A DNA stretch of 44,577 nt from Phormidesmis priestleyi BC1401 (GTDB lineage Bacteria > Cyanobacteriota > Cyanobacteriia > Leptolyngbyales > Leptolyngbyaceae): assembly GCF_001650195.1 (NCBI RefSeq), contig NZ_LXYR01000043.1, positions 1 to 44,577 of the forward strand, in the 5' to 3' direction. This document shows, one piece after another, positions 25,501 through 32,049 of the stretch (positions are counted from its first letter, which is position 1; the number at the start of each line of letters is the position of its first letter). The notes beneath the pieces are model-generated. The model did not search any database and had not been told where the DNA came from. It was given only the letters and a program-made list of their open reading frames with translations. Both the position numbers and the translations under genes were made by a program.

Positions 25501-26817
25501 GAAGGACGAGTGCAAGATTATCGAAGTGCGATCGCGGCTTGTCAAACGGTTCTCACTCAGCTTCGGGGCGTAGTGAGTCAAATCAATCAACGCCTTGCCA
25601 CGATCGGGATCTCTCTCGCCGAAGCCCGATACGATGTTTCGGTAGCGCGTGCCCTCCTTGCCGAAGAACAACTGCGAATTGATGGCATCAATCAGCGTCG
25701 CGATGTCATTTTGCAGCAGCACGTCACGTTTTTGGTGTTTCACCGTCCACGATTTACGCCAGTGATGCTGGATGCGCCGACACGTCTGCTTGATCCTGGC
25801 ATTACGTCGTCACCGATTCCTGTTTGTTTTAATCGTCAGATTGCGATGCCTCTAGAGTTGCGATCGATGATTGAGGCGCTGCGAGAAGCTCCGGTTAAGT
25901 GGTTCACTCACATTCCGCGTTTGATCGATCGCTTCGATCGGTTTGAGACGATGTTCACGGCGCTCCAAAGTGCCAAGCAGCGTGCAATTCGGTCTTTCCC
26001 ATATGACACTGTGAGCTTCGCTTCAGCCACTCAAGTCGGACAACGCATTCAGCAGACGGTCATGACTCAGCACACGGTTGTAGCAGAAGCGCGATCGCAG
26101 GTTGCACAACTCAATCTCAGCCTCTATTCAGGACTAACCTGGACGCAACTTCGAGATCAATCAACGGCTGTTTTGTCTCTAGGAGATTTGATCGATGGCG
26201 GGCACGGGCGCAGTGATGTCTCTCAGCAAGCTGCAAAAGAACTCGATCAAATTGCTCATGTTGCTGCCTGTTTGTATGCCAATTTTGGTGAAGTGTTGCC
26301 CGTGATTCGCCTAGAGTGGGCGGAGCGTCTTAGCCAATACGATACGCCTGTCAATCTGCGAAATCTAGCGAGTTTGCCGCGCTGGGGTGAAATTGCCCTT
26401 TTAGAGCGACGAGAAACTCAAACGATGGTGGATTGGCTCTATCAACAAATCGACGCGCTACAGCCCGATGCGGTGACGCTAATTAGCGATTTGGTACGAG
26501 TCTGCATTCTGTTAGCAAGCCATGCGCCCGTGAATCAGATTATTTCGGGTCGTCTGAGCAAGCCTACGATCGTCAATCCAGGAAGTCGGATCGAACTCGC
26601 GATCGACACTGCAACGGTGCGCGTTGGAATGCAAGTGCTGCTTTATTCATCGCTCAATCTCGTGGTTGCTCAAGGCGTAGTCGAAGATTTGGCATCAGGC
26701 AAAGCGTCGGCGCGAATTGTTCAGGCTTACGAGCCGAATGTGCAGTTAGCGGCAGATGCCCGTGTGCAGTTTGCCGAACCGAGTGCTTTCAATCAAACTC
26801 TGATTCTACGATCGTGA
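22597..26817 (+). CDS. Very large eCIS protein with shared N-terminal module, paralog 3 (1406 aa)
   Basis: Residues 34-103 carry the shared module: LNLYSGRALSDRALITEQQG, LLSPGVITGLEVDLEKP (64-80), IAAGTGITATGEDILIP (87-103). A beta-rich part around residues 500-640 (WNVGGSWEHRAYWGENLLNF) could be carbohydrate-binding-like. Residues about 700-1050 are long helices (LAEGRVQDYRSAIAACQTVL and SQINQRLATIGISLAEARYD), consistent with coiled coil. The C-terminus returns to beta. At 1406 aa it is the largest gene here and the only plausible length ruler or main fibre, but it does not obviously resemble Afp14 or Afp13. Confidence 0.65.
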   Translation: MDVNAIKKSLNGEHIVDVSPPMQPDANLGWQRRLNLYSGRALSDRALITEQQGRSGILATRGQLLSPGVITGLEVDLEKPDSAHYQIAAGTGITATGEDILIPRTLRVAVQDVRVYASAAILDSPTPIPIPTSAPTGILTSRKLGKTLGKLIANGIAATLPRVGILVLQPIVAELVGRNDPRDSCETDPQNDAFEDWQIVDGCRLVLYLWASEWLALPESGDLTQPSALGRWRNRLAYTIFSAEKANTPDQLLPWEQIGVPIALIGFDTDWKPLFSDRYSVVRAGGLPKRRHPLVANAGSPFLWQARVQQFAEQLSELDLTTVSISQVADQFLYLPPVGVLPTSAIELRTNSGLGQNHFFPSSYKIQAAPVPLEQLDIVLESGASLVPFDVSKPDQVQILAPVPQAWYEPDLLKTEAVDAEFQRTIEQFVIRRSQWLNRRSIVRSRNTLLVQAMTGTAPDYPDPDPDRFEDELTQPPTPFTSTRAHQSNLATGLHQHFFDGATEGLSISIGDRLTTYVYLDPDHPPREIMMQWNVGGSWEHRAYWGENLLNFGNPNTASRQFIGALPATASWVRLEVPASLVGLENTTVNGISFTLYDGRAAWGHTGKSAAGALPANDTIWVGDTLPVGATPHTNSDSWTWIQGAELLTPFEEDFATTVENTVRGVAPLRTLSNQLTAQLPAEASQLSTIGLERFITLLETKVKQANDRIDFHFLRVQTDIYRIRQFVLGTDQAARLATSPALAAIAEGGQSARVTQEQLNTFFTRAKSTATVPAGRTPPSFTILAAETAQFAAAPRKAVLVESLLTQTAFTNFSDVRFSKSSAFELKQTQDTRNRLDIIQEQTSDKTLLASKQLYQPSADDVLEQSPLIGAVSRTVTVAERLQASASVEARIFTLSSRADTIESLANLGIDFGEVSIPGTTAKFKDVNAALLNQIRLGDTLTSTDESAQFSDGVKVLDNTVAALRLAEGRVQDYRSAIAACQTVLTQLRGVVSQINQRLATIGISLAEARYDVSVARALLAEEQLRIDGINQRRDVILQQHVTFLVFHRPRFTPVMLDAPTRLLDPGITSSPIPVCFNRQIAMPLELRSMIEALREAPVKWFTHIPRLIDRFDRFETMFTALQSAKQRAIRSFPYDTVSFASATQVGQRIQQTVMTQHTVVAEARSQVAQLNLSLYSGLTWTQLRDQSTAVLSLGDLIDGGHGRSDVSQQAAKELDQIAHVAACLYANFGEVLPVIRLEWAERLSQYDTPVNLRNLASLPRWGEIALLERRETQTMVDWLYQQIDALQPDAVTLISDLVRVCILLASHAPVNQIISGRLSKPTIVNPGSRIELAIDTATVRVGMQVLLYSSLNLVVAQGVVEDLASGKASARIVQAYEPNVQLAADARVQFAEPSAFNQTLILRS

Positions 26818-26860
26818 AGGTTCAAAGTCTCCCAGAATCTACCGTGTACACAGAAATTGT

Positions 26861-27038
26861 CGATCGCTTCGTTTCAGTCGGCTTCTGCCCCCTAAATCCC
26901 CCAAATTTGGGGGACTTTGAAATCGAAAGCCTTAGCTCAAAGTCTCCCAGAGGGGGGGGATTTAGGGGGCGAAGAGAACTGGAACGTAGTCAGAAAGACT
27001 TGTATGTACGAGCAAAAAACCTCATCGAATTTACGTCA
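26861..27038 (-). mobile_element. Palindromic MITE-like repeat, copy B (inverted, partly degenerate)
   Basis: The core arms CCCCCTAAATCCCCC (26888-26902) and GGGGGATTTAGGGGG (26955-26969) and flanking ACTTTGA blocks match copies A and C, in the opposite orientation. The right boundary ATCGAATTTACGTC (27024-27037) corresponds to the terminal repeat, while the left boundary is eroded. A short stray piece of the same family (TTCAAAGTCTCCCAGAAT) lies at 26821-26838. The element keeps an open frame by chance, so the downstream gene appears to have an 81-codon N-terminal extension. Confidence 0.8.
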
Positions 27039-27056
27039 ACAACACTATTCACCGCC

Positions 27057-28433
27057 ATGAAACGCCATGTTCACACTGTCCGTCTTCGATCGCACGATGA
27101 AGCCCTCATTCATCGGGGTGCTGTGCTATTAGAAGATGCGTTGCACACCGCATCGTTTCCCGAAAGTGGGCGGCTGTTGTTGGTGCGATCGCTCAATGTT
27201 GGCAAGATTCACAGCCAGCAAAGTTCGGCAACTCTGGCACTTGTGATAGAGCAACGATTCGCGCAGATTGGCATGATGGCAGTTCATGCGGAAGATCCGA
27301 CAGCGGATAGCGCGATCGCGGTTTATTTTCGAGATCAAATTGAACCTTATTTGTGTCTAGCTGTGAGATTGGCAAATCATCTCAGCGCAGATGAATGGTT
27401 TTGGCGGTTAGCGGTTGTTAACTGGCAGCCTAATTTGTCCAGAGAAGAAGGGTTACGTCGGGTGCTTTATGGAGTTGCTCAAACTGCGATCGGAGTTTCT
27501 GCGATCGTGTCTCTCATGCAGGAATTATTTATTCAGAATGCAATCACTCCGATGCTTTCATCGCTTACCTGGCAGGATGGAGCAGCTTTGTTACGTGCCT
27601 GTGGATGGATAAAATCAGATTCATCGATCGAGTTAAAAAATCCGCTATCAATAGCATTTCTATCAAAACCTTGGATTAATTTACTTCAGGATTGGATTGA
27701 AGCTTGGGGAATTGAAGATTCTCGATCGCTTTGGTTCACCGCAATTGTACTCATTGTAGGACAGCCTGGATTTATCTTAGATGAACAGTTAATCGTGAGA
27801 TCGCGGCAGATAATTCAACAAATTAGCAATTCAGAAAAGCTATTTCAGTCTGATCAATCAATAATTCTAGAGCGTTCCATTGCGATTTCAGAAGATTCTC
27901 GCTCAGTGTTGAACGAATCACTATCATCTACAAATACTTCACAACGACAAGATTCTTATTCGTATTTAGAGAGTCCTCAATTTAGTGCGTTTTCAGGTTT
28001 ATTTTTCCTATTACCATTGATGATTCACTTAAAAATCGAATCCTTTTTAGAATCCAATCCTGCTCTAATCAAATTCAATTTACCGAGAAGGTTATTAAAT
28101 ACGATCGCACAACGGTTAAAAATTCCTAAAGATGATCCCGTTCGGGCTGCGCTTATTGAACATTCAAATGATGGTTCAGACTCTGATTTACTCCGCTCTT
28201 GGCTAACCTCAATGCGCCGCTGGTGCCGTCTCAATGCTGAAATGGGACTACACAATTTAGTCGCTAGATCGGGGCAAGTTTCCATCACGCCGACTCATAT
28301 TGATGTTTGGTTTGAGCCTCAGCAAGCTGACATTCGGATTCGTCGCGTCGGGCTAGACCTCGATCCGGGCTGGGTGCCCTGGTTTGGTCGAGTCGTCGCG
28401 TTTCACTACACAGGAGCCGGGTATGGAAATTAA
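27057..28433 (+). CDS. Conserved eCIS pre-ATPase protein, possible tape-measure-type (458 aa)
   Basis: I start the gene at ATG 27057 (MKRHVHTVRLRSHDEALIHR) because the open frame upstream to GTG 26814 translates a palindromic repeat (CPLNPPNLGDFE, SPRGGGFRGRRE). The C-terminal part has FSGLFFLLPLM (about residues 315-325), an LPRRLLNTIAQRLKIPKDDP helix and the conserved ending GLDLDPGWVPWFGRVVAFHY. This layout, directly before the AAA+ ATPase, resembles the large helical proteins of other eCIS loci annotated as CIS tape-measure-like, but I hold that name loosely. It overlaps the ATPase start by 11 bases. Confidence 0.7.
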   Translation: MKRHVHTVRLRSHDEALIHRGAVLLEDALHTASFPESGRLLLVRSLNVGKIHSQQSSATLALVIEQRFAQIGMMAVHAEDPTADSAIAVYFRDQIEPYLCLAVRLANHLSADEWFWRLAVVNWQPNLSREEGLRRVLYGVAQTAIGVSAIVSLMQELFIQNAITPMLSSLTWQDGAALLRACGWIKSDSSIELKNPLSIAFLSKPWINLLQDWIEAWGIEDSRSLWFTAIVLIVGQPGFILDEQLIVRSRQIIQQISNSEKLFQSDQSIILERSIAISEDSRSVLNESLSSTNTSQRQDSYSYLESPQFSAFSGLFFLLPLMIHLKIESFLESNPALIKFNLPRRLLNTIAQRLKIPKDDPVRAALIEHSNDGSDSDLLRSWLTSMRRWCRLNAEMGLHNLVARSGQVSITPTHIDVWFEPQQADIRIRRVGLDLDPGWVPWFGRVVAFHYTGAGYGN

Positions 28434-30393
28434 GAACTCGGTCGATCGCCCGATCGTTACCCTTCAGACCGTTGCATTTTCCGCGATCGCTGCCACGCTC
28501 GACCACGAACTTCTCGTTAATCCAGCTTCTTCTGAACTACAGCACCTCCGCCACTATCAAGCGATCGCTACGGTCGATCAACCGCATTGGGTTGATGCCC
28601 TCAAAACCTACCTTCGTCATCCTGCCGCCTGCGATTATTCACTGCTGAAATTAGCAAAATCACTATCATTAAGTCTGATTGAAGTATTAGCTATCTCATT
28701 ATCATTAGCGATTGAACAAGACCCGATCGCAGGTCGCATTTTAGCGTATCTACAAGCACCCCTTGGCAGTTCACGTCCGACGTTAGGATTACTCTCTTCA
28801 GCATTCTCGCCGTTGTCAGGCAGCGTTTCTATCATCGACCGCTTGATGATTGGTAATGCGATCGCTAGCGGATTACTGCAACTGCTCAACGAATCAGCAC
28901 CGCTCCCAGAACAATCGATTAAAGTACCTTTGCACATGGGTTTAGCCCTGCGGGGACACGATCGCTCACTTCCCGACTTAACGATCGGGTTAGATGATTA
29001 CGCCGTTCCGTTAGCAACTTCGACCCTGACCGAAGCAAAACGCTGGGCAACCAGTTTTCAGCTAGGAACTCAGCGAGTTTTAGTCTTACGCACCGGATCG
29101 CAGATTGAAGGAAAATCAGTCGCAGCCGCGATCGCAACCGCACTTCAGCGCCGTCCGTTATTTGTTGCCACAGATCAAACCGTTAATCTCGCTCCGTGGC
29201 TATTGCTCCGGCATCTGATCCCAGTCTTTTGCTATGATCTCGCCCCTGGAGAACGCAAGGTTTTACCCGCGTTGCCGTTTTATTCAGAGCCGATTCTCGT
29301 CGTCTGCGGCATTGATGGCAACATCGAAGCCACCGCCGAAACCGTGCTGAACTGGGTCGTCCCCGTCCCCGATGTCGAAGAGCGACAGCAGCTTTGGCAA
29401 CTTGCGATCGGCAACGAAACTCTCTCAGCAGAGTTAGCCCAGCAGCATCGGCACAGCAGCGGACGCATTGCCCAACTCGGTCGATTGACCCAACACCACC
29501 AGCATCTTCAACAACACGACCACCCCACCCGACAACACGTCACCGCTGCCGCGTGGGCCAGCGAAGGAGTCGGACTCGGTGCCCTAGCTCAACCGCTCAC
29601 CGATGCTATTCCTGACGAGGCGCTGGTGATGACTCCGGCTCTGCGCGACGAACTCCAGATGCTATTTTTGCGCTGTCGCCATCGCGATCGCCTTGTTACC
29701 GGACTCGGACTCTCTGCCACCGTGCGCTACCATCCCGGTGTGCGATCGCTGTTTGTCGGCGCATCGGGCACAGGCAAAACTCTGGCAGCAGGTTGGTTAG
29801 CCACAAAGCTAGGAATGCCGCTCTATCGAGTCGATCTGGCCTCCATTACCAGCAAATATATCGGCGAAACCGAGAAGAATTTGTCGCAGCTACTCTCACG
29901 AGCCGAACAAGCTGAGGTCGTCTTGTTGTTTGATGAAGCCGATTCGCTGTTTGGCAAACGTACCGATGTTCAACAAGCGAACGATCGCTTCGCCAATGCT
30001 CAAACCAACTATCTGCTTCAGCGCATCGAGTCCTTTGATGGCATTACTCTCCTCACCTGCAACAGCCGCAGCCGCTTTGATTCTGCCTTTTCTCGCCGCT
30101 TGGATATGATCATTGAGTTCCCACTCCCCCAAGCCGAAGAACGGCGATCGCTGTGGCAGTCCCACTTGGGCAATCATCACCTGACGCAATCTCAACTCAA
30201 TCAGCTTGCCGCAACCGTCGATCTGAGCGGCGGCAACATTCGCAATGCAGTGTTGGCAGCCGCAGTGATTGCTCAGAGTCAAACCCGCCCCATTACCTTC
30301 ACAGACGTGGTGCGAGGAGTTGACAGCGAATATCGCAAACTAGGCCGACAACTCCCCGCAGAATTAATCAGCGATCGCGCCAGCACTCTCTAA
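28423..30393 (+). CDS. AAA+ ATPase of the injection system (Afp15/Pvc15-like, 656 aa)
   Basis: ATG 28423 follows AGGAG and gives [10 protein letters not shown]. The TTG 39 bases upstream is less likely. Residues 1-180 form a helical N-domain ([20 protein letters not shown]). The AAA+ core has Walker A GASGTGKT (446-453), [14 protein letters not shown], Walker [13 protein letters not shown] with D504-E505, sensor-1 LLTCNSRSR and the arginine-finger region FSRRLD. Every eCIS locus of the Afp/PVC class carries such an ATPase, thought to act in particle assembly or in handling sheath and cargo. All catalytic motifs appear intact. Confidence 0.93.
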   Translation: MEIKNSVDRPIVTLQTVAFSAIAATLDHELLVNPASSELQHLRHYQAIATVDQPHWVDALKTYLRHPAACDYSLLKLAKSLSLSLIEVLAISLSLAIEQDPIAGRILAYLQAPLGSSRPTLGLLSSAFSPLSGSVSIIDRLMIGNAIASGLLQLLNESAPLPEQSIKVPLHMGLALRGHDRSLPDLTIGLDDYAVPLATSTLTEAKRWATSFQLGTQRVLVLRTGSQIEGKSVAAAIATALQRRPLFVATDQTVNLAPWLLLRHLIPVFCYDLAPGERKVLPALPFYSEPILVVCGIDGNIEATAETVLNWVVPVPDVEERQQLWQLAIGNETLSAELAQQHRHSSGRIAQLGRLTQHHQHLQQHDHPTRQHVTAAAWASEGVGLGALAQPLTDAIPDEALVMTPALRDELQMLFLRCRHRDRLVTGLGLSATVRYHPGVRSLFVGASGTGKTLAAGWLATKLGMPLYRVDLASITSKYIGETEKNLSQLLSRAEQAEVVLLFDEADSLFGKRTDVQQANDRFANAQTNYLLQRIESFDGITLLTCNSRSRFDSAFSRRLDMIIEFPLPQAEERRSLWQSHLGNHHLTQSQLNQLAATVDLSGGNIRNAVLAAAVIAQSQTRPITFTDVVRGVDSEYRKLGRQLPAELISDRASTL

Positions 30394-30405
30394 CCTAAAA
30401 CCCCT

Positions 30406-31845
30406 ATGGAATTTACCCCTACTCAAAAGCCCGAATCCGTTCAAACCCGTCAGCCGATACCCGACACTCAAATCGATTCGCCCCAGAGCGAGGCTGGAGC
30501 AGCCGTTGGGATACCGCTTTATTTGCAGCGGAGCATCTCTGTCCAACCCAAGCTAGCGGTAGGCGAATCGGGAGATGTGTATGAACAAGAAGCCGATCGG
30601 GTTGCCCAGCAAATCATGAGAATGCCGAAAGCAGAGGCATCGCTAACCGCTCAACGAGAAGTCCTATCCAAAGCAGTGCAAACTAATCCGTTCACAGAGT
30701 CGATCGCGCTTTCCATTCAGCGAAATTCAACCCAGAGCAGTTCACAGGTCAGTGAAGCAACCGAATCTCGCTTGAACCAAAGTAAGGGCGGTGGAAGTCC
30801 GTTGTCGGATGAGGTGCGATCGTTCATGGAACCTCGCTTTGGCGCTGACTTCAGTCAGGTGCGGGTGCATACAGGCATCGAATCTGTTCAGATGAACTGG
30901 GACTTAAGTGCTCAAGCCTTCACCCACCAGCAGAATGTTTACTTTGGTGCCGGAAAAGCTCCTGCCAAAGATGAATTAACTGCCCATGAGTTAACTCATG
31001 TAGTTCAGCAAACAGGCACCATCCAACGTCAGGGAACAGCAAGTTCTCCGCACACGATTGAAGCATCTACGGGGTCAGTGAGTTGGATTGATCCCGCGTC
31101 ACCTGCTGGTTCAGGGCGATTAGGGATACCAGATCCGGCCCCACCTGCAACTATTAGTGAAAGCTTTATTACAGGAAGTTCTGGGTTTCGCTTTTCCAAT
31201 TATCTACACGGATATCTGACGACCAATGACTCGGCAACAATAGCTACTGCTGGTCTCTATAGCAATAGTGGTATTTACGCAAGTCCTAGCCAATTTGGGC
31301 TTGCGTCTGCAAGATTCCCCACCATTAGCAATAGAACAGATATTACTAGAGGCGGTATCCAGGGAGTTCAGTTTAATCAATTAGTCGGCGCACGTACAAT
31401 CTCTGCGGGCGTTGCTGCGGGTGTGGTGGGCGCTGGAGTCGGAATTGGAGCAGGTGCCTTTTTGGGTGCGAAAGGAGGTGCTCTGATTGGCTCCCTTGGT
31501 GGCCCAATCGGGGCGGGGGTAGGTGCTCTGATTGGAGCCGGAATCGGTGCTGGAGTGGGATACTTCTCTGGAACTGCTGTGGCAAACACTATTCCTCAAA
31601 CAAACTTTCCCCCTATCTGGACAGAAGCACAGCTAACAATTATGGCAGACGGTACGAGCAGCTTTCGCCTGGTACGGCACAGCCTCTTCCCCAGCAACAG
31701 TTTCTATGGCAAGCCGAGTAGTGCAAGCACTCTCGCTCTCACAGGCAGCTATAGTGCCCTGGCAAGTCAGGAAACAGCGTGGCAAAGCAGTGGTTGGGGA
31801 AGCGGTAACCCTTGGCAGATGGATAGACCAACGTTCACCCCCTAG
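30406..31845 (+). CDS. eCIS core-domain (DUF4157) protein with glycine-zipper tail, candidate cargo (479 aa)
   Basis: Residues 31-43 are GAAVGIPLYLQRS, shared with the next DUF4157 protein. GESGDVYEQEADRVAQQIM (53-71) and the core from 128 to 202 (SPLSDEVRSFMEPRFGADFS, VRVHTG, ELTAHELTHVVQQ) define DUF4157, with HELTH at 194-198 as a zincin-type HExxH. The variable C-terminal region includes about 65 residues of glycine zipper (327-395, such as GAGVGIGAGAF and GAGVGALIGAGIGAGVGY), a pattern of membrane-inserting segments. DUF4157 proteins are typically eCIS-linked effectors, so delivery as a membrane-active cargo is a reasonable inference. It starts 12 bases after the ATPase gene. Confidence 0.85.
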   Translation: MEFTPTQKPESVQTRQPIPDTQIDSPQSEAGAAVGIPLYLQRSISVQPKLAVGESGDVYEQEADRVAQQIMRMPKAEASLTAQREVLSKAVQTNPFTESIALSIQRNSTQSSSQVSEATESRLNQSKGGGSPLSDEVRSFMEPRFGADFSQVRVHTGIESVQMNWDLSAQAFTHQQNVYFGAGKAPAKDELTAHELTHVVQQTGTIQRQGTASSPHTIEASTGSVSWIDPASPAGSGRLGIPDPAPPATISESFITGSSGFRFSNYLHGYLTTNDSATIATAGLYSNSGIYASPSQFGLASARFPTISNRTDITRGGIQGVQFNQLVGARTISAGVAAGVVGAGVGIGAGAFLGAKGGALIGSLGGPIGAGVGALIGAGIGAGVGYFSGTAVANTIPQTNFPPIWTEAQLTIMADGTSSFRLVRHSLFPSNSFYGKPSSASTLALTGSYSALASQETAWQSSGWGSGNPWQMDRPTFTP

Positions 31846-31857
31846 CAAGTCTTATTT

Positions 31858-32031
31858 AACGTCAGTTCGACACAAGTGATTAGCTACGATTGTGAATCCG
31901 GGAAGCCCCCTAAATCCCCCAAAACTGGGGGACTTTGAGCCGAGACTTCCGATTCAAAGTCCCCCAGAATGGGGGATTTAGGGGGCTGAAGCCGCTCAAA
32001 ACAAAGCGAAAAAACTCGTCGAACTGACGTT
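31858..32031 (+). mobile_element. Palindromic MITE-like repeat, copy C (intact ends)
   Basis: This is the best preserved copy: perfect 14-bp terminal inverted repeats AACGTCAGTTCGAC (31858-31871) and GTCGAACTGACGTT (32018-32031). The core arms are CCCCCTAAATCCCCC (31906-31920) and GGGGGATTTAGGGGG (31971-31985). It is 174 bp long, non-coding, and sits exactly between the two DUF4157 genes. Confidence 0.9.
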
Positions 32032-32049
32032 TACTTAAACAGGAGACCC

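Noticed and set aside
3423-30393. Prophage interpretation of the tail genes
   Set aside because: No capsid, portal, terminase, integrase or lysis genes are seen, while cap, AAA+ ATPase and DUF4157 genes specific to eCIS are present.
31373-31599. Three overlapping minus-strand frames of about 70 aa
   Set aside because: Antisense of the glycine-zipper block. The coding strand clearly carries the DUF4157 gene.
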